This document shows positions 51,123-59,293 of a stretch of 64,000 nucleotides of DNA, one piece after another. The stretch is from Pseudomonadota bacterium. Lineage in GTDB: Bacteria; Desulfobacterota; Binatia; Binatales; Binataceae. The DNA lies in contig JAJPJA010000103.1 of the NCBI GenBank assembly GCA_021324455.1, forward strand, positions 29,439 to 93,438, read 5' to 3'. Each line of letters begins with the position of its first letter. The stretch's first letter is position 1. The notes under the pieces were generated by a model, which was not told the origin of the DNA, searched no databases, and saw only the letters and a program-made list of their open reading frames with translations. The position numbers were made by a program, and so were the translations under genes.

Positions 51123-53513
51123 TCAAGTGCCCGCAAACCGGGCGGCGCGGGCGGCAGACCGCGGCGACTCATAGCGGGTGATGAAGCGCGCCCTGGACCA
51201 GGCAATATATGCGGGCAGAACCATCACCCCGGCCGCCGCGTTCAGCAGCATCAGCAGCGCCAGCATCAAACTCATGTTGAAGTGAAACAGCGCGGGCGAG
51301 AACATCCAGGGCAGCAGGCCGGCGAGCATGATGGCGAGCACGATGGCGACTGCGCCGCCGGTATCCCGGCGCGCCAGTACGATGGCGTCATTCAGCGGCA
51401 TCCCGCTGCGCACCTCGTCGCGGATGCGCGAGACGGTGTAGATGCCGTAATCGACGCCCAGCCCGATCCCGAGCGAGATCACCGGAACGGTATCGATGGT
51501 CAGGCCGATTCCGCGCACATGCATATAGATGAACGCGCCGAAATTCGCGGTGACGCAGACCAGCACGAACAGGATTCCGGCCACGAAGGATCGGAAGGTG
51601 AACGCGCTGAAGATGAAAATCGCGATCAGCACGAAAGTGATGTTTCTCAGGTCCAGGTCAAACAGCACGTCGTTGGCGGCGGCGTACAGTCCCGCGATTC
51701 CGCCCAGATAAAGCAGATGCGTCTGCCGCAGGTCGGGGTTGTGGCTCAGGTAGCGCTCCTGATATTGCGCGATGCGCCGGCGCAGATCGTTCAGCGTGCG
51801 CGCGGTATGGTCCTTGAGCAGCACGCGGATGCATGAGGTGTTGAACAGATTGAACTGCTCCATATCGCCCGGCGCCTTGCTGTGCATGAAGAACAGGACC
51901 GAGGCAAAGATCAGCTTGATGGTGTGCGGCAGGGCCCAGAATTTCGGATGGCCGCTGTGAATGACGCGGGTGAAAGGCTTGATTCCGTCATCGGCAAAGG
52001 TGATGACGTTGCGCACGCCGGGACTCTGAAAAATGTAGTTGCGCAGGTCGTCTTCCATGCGCAGGACCGGATAGCTGAACGGATTTTGCGTCGCCGTCAT
52101 CGGGGTCTGCACGATGATCCAGCCCTGGTCGATGGGGAAGTTGCGCACGATCTTGTTGATGTCGCGGTTTACCTTGGCGTTGGGCCGGTAGAGCGGGGTG
52201 CCGGGATGCTGATAGCCGACCTGCGCGCGCATCCCGCTGAACAAACCCGCCGCCAGAAACAGCGCCGCCGCTATCAGCAGGGTGCCGCGCGCCGCGCCGG
52301 CCTGCACGCCGATGCGCGCAAATCCGCCCGCCCATTGGCGCAAGCGCGCCAAAGATCCGCTGCTGCGCCATCCCTGCTCCTTGCGCGCGGCCACCGGCAG
52401 GTAGCTCATCAGGATTGGCTGGAAGACGAACACCATCAGCAGGCTGGCCAGCAGCCACACAGTGCCGCCGCGCGCCATGTGGTCGAGGACGGTGATGCCG
52501 GAAAACGAAATGAAGACGATTCCCGACACGTCGGCGGCAATCGCCAGCAGTCCGGCGGGAAACATGTAGTTGGTGGTTTCGGAGCAGGCCTGGACGTGAT
52601 CGCCGACCTGATCGAGCACGTAGTAGTAGCGCTTTTGCCATTGCACGCCGTGGCTCATGTCGCGCGCGGTCAGAATCAGCGGCACCACCAGCATCAGCGG
52701 GTCGAAGTCATAGCCGCGCAGACCGACGAACCCCAGACCCCACAGCGCCGAACACGAACCGGTCACCACCGGCACCCACCACGAGGTGAAACTGCCCAGG
52801 CTCAGGTACAGCACCAACACCATCGCGGCGACCGAGATCAGGAGCAGGGCGAGGATAACGGGGAAATAGTAATAGCCGTAGCCGCGCACCACCGGCTGTC
52901 CGGTTACATAGATGGTATGATCGGCGTCCTCGTACTTGTGAACGATGGCCTGGATTTCGTCAAACAGCTCGCTGTAATTCTGCGCCGGCCCGGTGTCGTT
53001 GAAAGAAGCGACCACCGCGGCCGATTTGTAATCGGGTGCGACCAGGCCGCGCAACTCTGATTTGTGCGCGTAAACGGTCTGGCGCAGATTTTCGAGTTCC
53101 GCCTGCGTTCTGGGCACGTATGGATACATGTAGCAGTGGTATTCCACCGTGCCGGGCGACGCCTTTACATACTGCGTGACGTACGAAGCGAGCGAGAATA
53201 CCTCGTTGTGATTAACCAGCCGCAGAGTGTTGGCGGCGAACTGGAGGTCCTGGATTTTCTGCAGCGTTTTAAAATTGAAAATGTCGCCGTGCTTGACCTC
53301 GATCATGAAGACGGTGGTGTCGGCGCCGCCGTAGCGGCCGAATTTCTGGTAGAGTTGAGTATAGGGATGATTGGCGGGGAACAAATCGACGAAACGGGTG
53401 GCGATAGTTATATGCGTCGCCTCCCAGGCCATGAACGCCGTGATGGCCAGCAACACCGCCGCGATGGGCCGGCGCCATCGCAGCACGATTCCACCCAGGT
53501 CGATACGGCTCAC
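51123..53513 (-). CDS. MMPL/HpnN-like RND-superfamily exporter
   Basis: This 796-residue membrane protein has an N-terminal helix, a periplasmic domain (FVDLFPANHPYTQLYQKFG is a signature of this subgroup), and two blocks of about five helices. The second block contains SLGIGLGVDYGIYTVSR, the GxxxDY proton-relay motif of MMPL proteins. Members export lipids or hydrophobic molecules and are commonly paired with DUF1329 proteins; the DUF1329 gene here is at 29-30.4 kb. It lacks adaptor and TolC partners nearby, as is usual for the subgroup. Confidence 0.92.
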   Translation of the reverse strand: MSRIDLGGIVLRWRRPIAAVLLAITAFMAWEATHITIATRFVDLFPANHPYTQLYQKFGRYGGADTTVFMIEVKHGDIFNFKTLQKIQDLQFAANTLRLVNHNEVFSLASYVTQYVKASPGTVEYHCYMYPYVPRTQAELENLRQTVYAHKSELRGLVAPDYKSAAVVASFNDTGPAQNYSELFDEIQAIVHKYEDADHTIYVTGQPVVRGYGYYYFPVILALLLISVAAMVLVLYLSLGSFTSWWVPVVTGSCSALWGLGFVGLRGYDFDPLMLVVPLILTARDMSHGVQWQKRYYYVLDQVGDHVQACSETTNYMFPAGLLAIAADVSGIVFISFSGITVLDHMARGGTVWLLASLLMVFVFQPILMSYLPVAARKEQGWRSSGSLARLRQWAGGFARIGVQAGAARGTLLIAAALFLAAGLFSGMRAQVGYQHPGTPLYRPNAKVNRDINKIVRNFPIDQGWIIVQTPMTATQNPFSYPVLRMEDDLRNYIFQSPGVRNVITFADDGIKPFTRVIHSGHPKFWALPHTIKLIFASVLFFMHSKAPGDMEQFNLFNTSCIRVLLKDHTARTLNDLRRRIAQYQERYLSHNPDLRQTHLLYLGGIAGLYAAANDVLFDLDLRNITFVLIAIFIFSAFTFRSFVAGILFVLVCVTANFGAFIYMHVRGIGLTIDTVPVISLGIGLGVDYGIYTVSRIRDEVRSGMPLNDAIVLARRDTGGAVAIVLAIMLAGLLPWMFSPALFHFNMSLMLALLMLLNAAAGVMVLPAYIAWSRARFITRYESPRSAARAARFAGT

Positions 53514-53534
53514 TGAACGCCTCTGTGTCTTCGG

Positions 53535-54725
53535 CTAGCAGCAGCCCGCAGGCGCCGGGTCGGGTTCCCATCCCCACGGCCGCGGACCCCATCGTGCGCT
53601 GAACACCTCGCCGCGCTTGATCGCCATAACCGGCACCACCGCCTGCGTCACGCGCAAGCTCCCGCCGACCGTGTCGTGCACCATCCAATTGCCCTCGCGC
53701 ACGCGCAGGATCGAAACGTCGGCCTGGCGTCCGGCGGCAAGGCTGCCCAGCCGATGCTCCATGCCGATTGCCCGCGCGGGATTGGCGGTGCACATGGTGA
53801 CGACCTGTTCCATGGTGAACCCAAGCCCGAGAAACCGGGTCATCATCTCAGTCATGCTGTGGACGGTGCGCAGCCGTCCAGGCACAGTGATATCGGTGCT
53901 GATGCAATGCGGCAGCAGTCCCTGATCGATAATGCGCCGGCCGACATCGAAGCTGAAGTTCATGCGCCCGTGCGCGGTATCGAACCAGACGCCGGTTTTG
54001 GCCGCCTCCCACGCTTCGGGAACCAGGCGGCCGTTGCCGTCGAGCACGCCGCCGGGATTGGCGGTGAAGTAATGGGTGAGGATGTCGCCCGCTTCGAGCA
54101 GCGGCAGCAAGCGGCGGATGACCGTGGGGTCGTAGCGCCGTTCGGTATCGCCGATATGAACCATCAGTTTGATTGCACTCTCGCGTGCGGCGCGGCGGGC
54201 CAGCCGCGGCATCTCCATGCCGAAGATTTCCAGCGCCGGCGAGACCATCCGCGCCTTGATTCCGCAAATCAGCCCCTTATGCCGATGAGCTACGCGCAGG
54301 GTCGCGTCCAGGTTGATGCTGCCCTCGGCGATGATGTCCGGAATCGTGGCCAGGCCGGTCTGCGAAATGTGCAGAAACGGAACAATCTCGGTATGGCAGT
54401 TGGGAATGATGTAGCGGATAAAGCCCTCGAAGGTGGCGCATCCGGAACTACCCGCGTCGACCACGGTAGTTACGCCGGCGTATACCCCGGCGTCGTCGGG
54501 ATGCACACCGAAGCGGGTGAAGCCGTCAAAGACGTGGACATGCAGGTCGATGAGCCCCGGAGTTACAATCGCACCCTTAACTTCAATCACGCGCCGCGCC
54601 TGGTCAGGGGCGATGCCCGGCGCGACGGCCGCGATCGCGCCCGCCTCAATCGCAACGTCGGCCGGTCCGTTGATTCCGATCGACGGGTCAATGACGGTAG
54701 CGCCTGTCAGCAGCAGATCGTACAT
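53535..54725 (-). CDS. Amidohydrolase/deacetylase-family metallohydrolase (dihydroorotase-like)
   Basis: This 396-residue TIM-barrel enzyme shows the strand MYDLLLTGATVIDPS, metal-site LIDLHVHVFDG (HxH), a likely carboxylated lysine in CGIKARMV, and further histidines in LMVHIGDT and LTHYFTANPG. CISTDITVP supplies the catalytic aspartate. This layout fits the amidohydrolase/deacetylase (EF_0837-like) group, with an active site related to allantoinase and dihydroorotase. The C-terminus ends in AGCC. It lies 21 bases upstream of the exporter start, so the two are probably co-transcribed. Confidence 0.9.
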   Translation of the reverse strand: MYDLLLTGATVIDPSIGINGPADVAIEAGAIAAVAPGIAPDQARRVIEVKGAIVTPGLIDLHVHVFDGFTRFGVHPDDAGVYAGVTTVVDAGSSGCATFEGFIRYIIPNCHTEIVPFLHISQTGLATIPDIIAEGSINLDATLRVAHRHKGLICGIKARMVSPALEIFGMEMPRLARRAARESAIKLMVHIGDTERRYDPTVIRRLLPLLEAGDILTHYFTANPGGVLDGNGRLVPEAWEAAKTGVWFDTAHGRMNFSFDVGRRIIDQGLLPHCISTDITVPGRLRTVHSMTEMMTRFLGLGFTMEQVVTMCTANPARAIGMEHRLGSLAAGRQADVSILRVREGNWMVHDTVGGSLRVTQAVVPVMAIKRGEVFSARWGPRPWGWEPDPAPAGCC

Positions 54726-54867
54726 GGCTGAACTCTCCGGCCGAAAACTAACCGGCGTGCTTCAAACGATTCGATTACCGTACAAAGGCAGGACAGCGCA
54801 AAAGAATCGGCGCGTGGATTCGGAATCCGGAACCCGGCGGCGGCTTTGGGTACGGCGGGCGCCTCCG

Positions 54868-55170
54868 TCAGCCGGTCAGCTTCGACAGCAGCTTGGAGAC
54901 GAACCAGTTCCGCTCCGCCGGCTGCACTGGCGGCAGCTCTTTGCCGTCTTTGAGCAGAGCATAGCGATCTTCGACTTCGGCGGGATTGGGAAAGCGTCCG
55001 CTGTCTTTTTTGGAGAACAGCAATTGGCCGTCGGCAATCACGTCGAACTGTCCGCGGCTGCCTTCGGCGATCTCGACCTTATCCCCGAAGCGGGCTTCAA
55101 TTGATGCGGCCAGACTGACCGCCCGATCCTTGTAGCCTCAAGCCCTGCAATAAAGGATGCGGGTATCCAT
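54868..55170 (-). CDS. SelW/Rdx-family selenoprotein (CxxU) with in-frame TGA
   Basis: From ATG 55170 the frame reads MDTRILYCRA, then TGA at 55140-55138, then GYKDRAVSLAASIEARFG and on to a TGA stop at 54868, 100 residues in all if the first TGA is selenocysteine. YC-x-x-U-GYK is the redox motif of SelW, and the following EGSRGQFDVIADGQLLFSKK and GRFPNPAEVEDRY segments match the Rdx (SelT/SelW/SelH) family along its full length. No other frame disruption exists, which argues against decay. A hairpin directly after the TGA fits a bacterial SECIS. It should be a cytosolic thioredoxin-fold redox protein. Standard gene calling would miss it. Confidence 0.85.
55108..55137 (-). promoter_or_regulatory. 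Candidate bacterial SECIS hairpin
   Basis: The 30 bases directly after the in-frame TGA can fold by hand pairing. GGCTA (+1 to +5) pairs with TGGCC (+26 to +30, one G-T). A7 pairs with T24. GATC-type pairs close +10 to +13 with +18 to +21, leaving a GGGC apical loop with internal mismatches. Bacterial SECIS elements sit at this position and carry guanines in the loop. Confidence 0.55.
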
Positions 55171-55481
55171 GTCCGGGAGCTTACGCGCTCCCTCGCGCAA
55201 TCTCAACGCTATCCGGCAGGAGCGCCGCGCACGGTTGAGTGGACGCTGCATTTTCCAGCGCTAAGAATGTCCACCCAAACAGTCCCATAAGGCGGAAAAA
55301 AATCCATACGCTCGGGATAATTGCCCGCTGTTCCGATCTGAAACGCACTTGATGGATCTCAAGTGCACAGAATTGCGACTCTCGACACCGGGGCATGGAG
55401 CTTGCACCCTCAATCGCAAAGGGCCGCGCCTGGGAACGTCGTAAAGGCAGGTATCCGGCCATCCCTTCAGGAGCGCCAATC
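55171..55481. other. Spacer between selenoprotein and lipoprotein genes
   Basis: These 311 bases lie between divergent starts and should carry both promoters. An AGGAG site precedes the lipoprotein at 55482. A minus-strand frame (55181-55567) has no recognisable content. No repeat or RNA gene was found. Confidence 0.4.
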
Positions 55482-55691
55482 ATGCTGCATCGGCTGATCC
55501 TTGCTCTCGCCGCGACGTGTCTGTTGTCCGGCTGTTGTGAAATTTTCGGTATCTGCACGTCGGTCAACGTGCATACCTCGATCGATCCCGCCTATCGGCT
55601 TGCCCAAAGCAGGCACAGCCGTTCCGCGCAGCCAACGGTGGTGCCAGTGGCGGTGGCCGGACTGGATGGATCCACCGACCTGTTGCCGTAA
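55482..55691 (+). CDS. Small lipoprotein, hypothetical
   Basis: This 69-residue product has a signal peptide and lipobox LSGC (Cys18) directly followed by a second cysteine and CEIFGIC. The mature part is short and polar, ending VAGLDGSTDLLP. ATG 55482 has an AGGAG site about nine bases upstream. A strong inverted repeat follows the stop by 24 bases, supporting a discrete transcript. I know no family for it. Confidence 0.6.
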   Translation: MLHRLILALAATCLLSGCCEIFGICTSVNVHTSIDPAYRLAQSRHSRSAQPTVVPVAVAGLDGSTDLLP

Positions 55692-55715
55692 AAAAATACC
55701 TCATTCACTGGCAAA

Positions 55716-55754
55716 GCGCATGGCGGCGCGCGGCCCCGTCGCACCGCCATGCGC
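55716..55754 (+). terminator. 11-bp inverted repeat after the small lipoprotein gene
   Basis: GCGCATGGCGG (55716-55726) and CCGCCATGCGC (55744-55754) are perfect complements with a 17-base loop. No T-run follows. It is probably a terminator or transcript-end structure. Confidence 0.5.
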
Positions 55755-55995
55755 AATGCGCCTTGCAGTTCTTCCCTGCCCTCCTTCGACGGCGCGTGTT
55801 GACACTCCAACACAACGCGCCGGTGGTCTCCCGTTCCAAAACGAAATTCCTTCCATATTGCATTCGTCCGCAATGTTTGGCGGGTTTGGATGCGGAAAAA
55901 AACGGCATCGGCTTTGCGGGCTCACATCGAGCATGTTACCAATTCCCATCGTACACGGCGGCGCGCACATTTTTTTGAAGGAGCGAAAGAAGCCC
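55755..55995. other. Upstream region of the SnoaL-like gene, no gene seen
   Basis: With the inverted repeat this makes 304 bases without a convincing gene. The SnoaL-like frame is open through it, but the sequence upstream of 55996 lacks family similarity. It presumably holds that gene's promoter. Confidence 0.4.
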
Positions 55996-56439
55996 ATGAA
56001 AAACACCGAACAACTGGTCCAGGAACTGCTTGACCGCGAAGCAATCAGAGACCTGCCCAAACGCTACTGCCATTGCGTGTGGACCGGCGACCTCGACGGA
56101 ATCGTGAACCTGTTCAGTGAAGACGGCTGCATGATCATGCAGAGCTCGAAGGGACCGCAGACCACCGCCGGACGCGATAAGCTGCGCAAGACCTTTGCCC
56201 GCGTGGTGGACGAGTTGGGACCGCGCCCGTACATCCATAATCATGTGCTGCAGCTCAAGGACGCGAATCACGCCAGCGGAACCTGCTACGTGGAGCTGCG
56301 CGATTCCAAGAATGACATGCGATGGCTCGGCACCGGATTTTACCACGACGAGTACGTGAAAGTGGGCAACGAGTGGAAGTTCAAATCGCGCGACGTTACC
56401 CTGGTGCGGATGGAGCGGCCGGTCAATCAGCAGCGCTAA
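55996..56439 (+). CDS. SnoaL-like (NTF2 fold) protein
   Basis: This 147-residue protein starts at ATG 55996 with a GAAGGAGCG site about 11 bases upstream. EAIRDLPKRYCHCVWTGDLD, then LFSEDGCMIM, and a C-terminal GFYHDEYVKVGNEWKFKSRD are the landmarks of the SnoaL-like/NTF2 family, whose members are small isomerases, hydrolases or ligand-binding proteins. A pocket His/Asp pair is plausible but cannot be placed with confidence. In catabolic clusters such proteins often act on steroid-like or polycyclic ketones; no such cluster is directly adjacent. Confidence 0.82.
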   Translation: MKNTEQLVQELLDREAIRDLPKRYCHCVWTGDLDGIVNLFSEDGCMIMQSSKGPQTTAGRDKLRKTFARVVDELGPRPYIHNHVLQLKDANHASGTCYVELRDSKNDMRWLGTGFYHDEYVKVGNEWKFKSRDVTLVRMERPVNQQR

Positions 56440-56465
56440 TTTCGGTTCACTGCGCGACGGTTGCC

Positions 56466-56513
56466 GCGGGCCGTCTGGCGGTTTCTCTCACCGGCAAAAA
56501 CAGAACGGCCCGC
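56466..56513. repeat. Inverted repeat between SnoaL-like and GH15 genes
   Basis: GCGGGCCGT (56466-56474) pairs perfectly with ACGGCCCGC (56505-56513) around a 30-base loop. It lies 27 bases past the SnoaL stop and 28 before the GH15 start, so it could end the first transcript. Confidence 0.4.
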
Positions 56514-56540
56514 CGGCGTTATTCCTGATATAATTGTTCT

Positions 56541-58361
56541 GTGTCATCTGACATTTCCGCCATGTCCCTGCGTATCGAAGATTACGCCCTGATCGGAAAC
56601 ATGCGTACGGCCGCCCTGGTGGGGAACAACGGTTCCATCGACTGGCTGTGTACGCCGCGTTTTGATTCGTCCGCCTGTTTTGCCGCGCTGCTGGGAAACG
56701 CCGAAAATGGCCGCTGGCTCATCGCGCCCCAGGGCCATTCCTACCGCGTCACCCGCCGCTATCGAGACGACACCCTGATCCTCGAAACCGAGTTTTCCAC
56801 CCCGAGCGGATCCGCCGTGGTGATCGATTTCATGCCGATTGCGGAGCGGCGCGATCAGCTCGACCTGGTCAGAATCGTGACCGGAACCCGCGGCACCATC
56901 GCGATGCAGATGGAGGTGCTGTTCCGGTTCGATTACGGACACGTGGTGCCGTGGGTGCGGCGCCGCGCATACGGACTCAGCGCCATCGCCGGTCCCGACG
57001 CTGTCGCGCTGCGGATTCCGGTCCCGTTTGAGAGCCGCGATTTCACCACTCGCGCCGAATTTTCCGTCAAGCAGGGTCAATCGCTGCCGTTTGTGTTGAC
57101 GTGGTATCCGTCCAACGAGCCGCCGCCGCGCAGCAAGGTACCGCAGCGGATGCTGACGGAGACCGAGTCATGGTGGCGGGAATGGTCGTCGCGATGCGCC
57201 GCCCAGGAGGGCGAATGGCAGGGGGCGGTGAAGCGATCGCTGATCACGCTGAAGGCGCTTACCTATTTGCCCACCGGCGGGATCGTCGCGGCGCCCACCA
57301 CCTCGCTGCCGGAAATGCCCGGCGGCCAGCGCAACTGGGATTACCGTTTCTGCTGGCTGCGCGACGCCACCTTCACCCTGTATGCCTTGCTGATCTGCGG
57401 CTACAAAGAAGAGGCGCGGGCCTGGCGCGAATGGCTGCTGCGCGCCGTCGCCGGCCAGCCGCATGAACTCCAGATAATGTACGGACTCGCCGGTGAAAGG
57501 CGCCTGTGGGAGTTCGAAGTGCCGTGGCTCGACGGTTACGAGCACAGCCGTCCGGTGCGGCTGGGTAATGCCGCCCACGAACAACTCCAGCTCGACGTTT
57601 ACGGCGAAGTGATGGACACGCTGTATTGCGCGCGCAAGTTCGGCTTTCAGCATGACGACGAAGCGTGGAAGGTGCAGGAAGCGCTGATGGATTTTTTGGA
57701 GTCGGCCTGGGCGCAGCCCGACAACGGGATCTGGGAGGTCAGGGGTCCGCGCCGTCATTTTACGCATTCCAAAGTGATGGCCTGGGTGGCGGTCGATCGG
57801 GCGGTGCGGATGGTGGAGCGGTTCGAAGCTCAGGGACCGGTGGACAAGTGGCGCGCGCTGCGCAGCCACATCCATGACGACATCTGCCGCCATGGTTACG
57901 ACCCCGCGCGCAACGCCTTCGTCCAGTACTATGGCAGCAAGGATCTGGACGCGTCATTGCTGATGATTCCGCTGGTCGGATTTCTGCCGGCCACGGATCG
58001 GCGGGTTACGGGAACGGTGCAGGCAATCAGGCGCGAGCTGATGGTTGACGGGCTGGTGCGGCGCTACTCCACGCAACCGCACGTGGAAGGGCTGCCCCCG
58101 GGCGAGGGCGCGTTTCTGGCCTGCACATTCTGGCTGGCGGACAATCTCGCCCTGTCGGGGCATTACGAGCAAGCGCGCGCGACTTTCCGGAACCTGATGA
58201 CGACCTGCAACGACGTGGGACTGCTGTCGGAGGAATACGATCCGGCAAATCGCCGTCAGCTGGGAAATTTCCCGCAGGCGCTCTCTCATGTGAGCCTGAT
58301 TAACACCGCTCACAACCTGACCGTGGCGCACTGCCCCGCGCGGCATCGGTCGGAGAGTTAG
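56541..58361 (+). CDS. Glycoside hydrolase family 15 enzyme (trehalase/glucoamylase-like)
   Basis: This 606-residue cytosolic enzyme starts with the standard LRIEDYALIGNMRTAALV and GSIDWLCTPRFDSSACFA. It continues into an alpha/alpha-barrel with NWDYRFCWLRDATFTLYALL, DNGIWEVRG (probable catalytic acid Glu) and LLSEEYDPANRR (probable catalytic base Glu). This bacterial branch includes trehalases as well as glucoamylase-like proteins, so the substrate is open. GTG 56541 is the longest start; ATG 56562 is equally plausible and begins closer to the family N-terminus. Confidence 0.93.
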   Translation: MSSDISAMSLRIEDYALIGNMRTAALVGNNGSIDWLCTPRFDSSACFAALLGNAENGRWLIAPQGHSYRVTRRYRDDTLILETEFSTPSGSAVVIDFMPIAERRDQLDLVRIVTGTRGTIAMQMEVLFRFDYGHVVPWVRRRAYGLSAIAGPDAVALRIPVPFESRDFTTRAEFSVKQGQSLPFVLTWYPSNEPPPRSKVPQRMLTETESWWREWSSRCAAQEGEWQGAVKRSLITLKALTYLPTGGIVAAPTTSLPEMPGGQRNWDYRFCWLRDATFTLYALLICGYKEEARAWREWLLRAVAGQPHELQIMYGLAGERRLWEFEVPWLDGYEHSRPVRLGNAAHEQLQLDVYGEVMDTLYCARKFGFQHDDEAWKVQEALMDFLESAWAQPDNGIWEVRGPRRHFTHSKVMAWVAVDRAVRMVERFEAQGPVDKWRALRSHIHDDICRHGYDPARNAFVQYYGSKDLDASLLMIPLVGFLPATDRRVTGTVQAIRRELMVDGLVRRYSTQPHVEGLPPGEGAFLACTFWLADNLALSGHYEQARATFRNLMTTCNDVGLLSEEYDPANRRQLGNFPQALSHVSLINTAHNLTVAHCPARHRSES

Positions 58362-58372
58362 GCCGATTTCTG

Positions 58373-59245
58373 CTACGCCAGTTCCAACGCGCTGGCCGAG
58401 CCGGCCACGACTACCGTGCCGTCAATCTTCTCGCACCACACCTCGCATTCGGCGCGCCGATGCCGTCCTTCGGGGCGCCGGCCCAGCAGCATCGCCCGGG
58501 CGCGCAAGGTATCCGCGGCCCAGACCACGTTAACCAGGTTCACCGCCATCCTTCCGCCGTAGAAAAATCCCATCCCGAATTTTCGCGTCAGCATCTCGGA
58601 AATGAGACAAACGGGGAGCATGCCCTGCACGACAATATCGGGAAAACCCAGCTCGCGCGCCTTGTCGCGGTTGTTGTGATAGTTGAGCGATGGTCCGGAA
58701 AACACCATGCACATGGCCTCGTCGATCATCCGGTCCGGACCGCCGAACGGCTCGCCGCCTTTTTGCCCGACCGCGAAGACGCGTCCGGCCGCGCGCTCGC
58801 GGTTCTTATCCACCACGGTTTCCCTGCCGGGCGCGGCCAGAAAACTCTGATGGGCCCGCGCGCGCGACACCAAAGCACCGGACGCTGCGAACGTCAGGGC
58901 CTCGTTGACCACATACTCGCGGTCGCGCTTGAAATAGCGATCGACCACGGTGCATCGGGTCTTAACCTGTTCTCCAACCCGCAGCGGGCGGTAGCTTTCC
59001 CATTCGTGGCGCGCATGCAGGTTGCCGTACACGTAGGGCAGGTACCACGCCTTGGTCCGGTACACCTCGGAATGCAGGATCAGGGCGGGTGCGAGCGGTC
59101 CGCCAAGCGGGGATTCGCCGGTGTACCATGGATGATGGTCGCCGGTGCCGGCGATGAAATTTTCGATCGCATCAGAGCCGAGCGTCCAGATACTGCCGCC
59201 CATATCGCGGCCGACATAGACTTCGTCCTGGGCAAAGATTTCCAT
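58373..59245 (-). CDS. Double-hotdog MaoC-like dehydratase/hydratase
   Basis: This 290-residue protein is built of two hotdog halves. The first has ENFIAGTGDHHPWY near the N-terminus and the second GPSLNYHNNRDKARELGFPD with IVVQGMLPVCLISEML. The second pattern (N-H-D, then a Gly-rich helix) is the active-site arrangement of MaoC-type enoyl-CoA hydratases; the first half resembles the FAS1-type dehydratase domain. It probably hydrates or dehydrates an acyl-CoA in a degradation pathway. It is convergent with the GH15 gene (11 bases apart) and follows pepA by 48 bases. Confidence 0.85.
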   Translation of the reverse strand: MEIFAQDEVYVGRDMGGSIWTLGSDAIENFIAGTGDHHPWYTGESPLGGPLAPALILHSEVYRTKAWYLPYVYGNLHARHEWESYRPLRVGEQVKTRCTVVDRYFKRDREYVVNEALTFAASGALVSRARAHQSFLAAPGRETVVDKNRERAAGRVFAVGQKGGEPFGGPDRMIDEAMCMVFSGPSLNYHNNRDKARELGFPDIVVQGMLPVCLISEMLTRKFGMGFFYGGRMAVNLVNVVWAADTLRARAMLLGRRPEGRHRRAECEVWCEKIDGTVVVAGSASALELA

Positions 59246-59293
59246 GCGACCTCCCAGATTTTCGATGGTTGATGGCCGCAGCCTCGCTGACGG

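Noticed and set aside
55138..55140. In-frame TGA as a simple nonsense mutation in a Rdx protein
   Set aside because: The TGA is exactly at the redox position next to the conserved Cys, no other lesion exists, and a hairpin follows; selenocysteine is the simpler reading.
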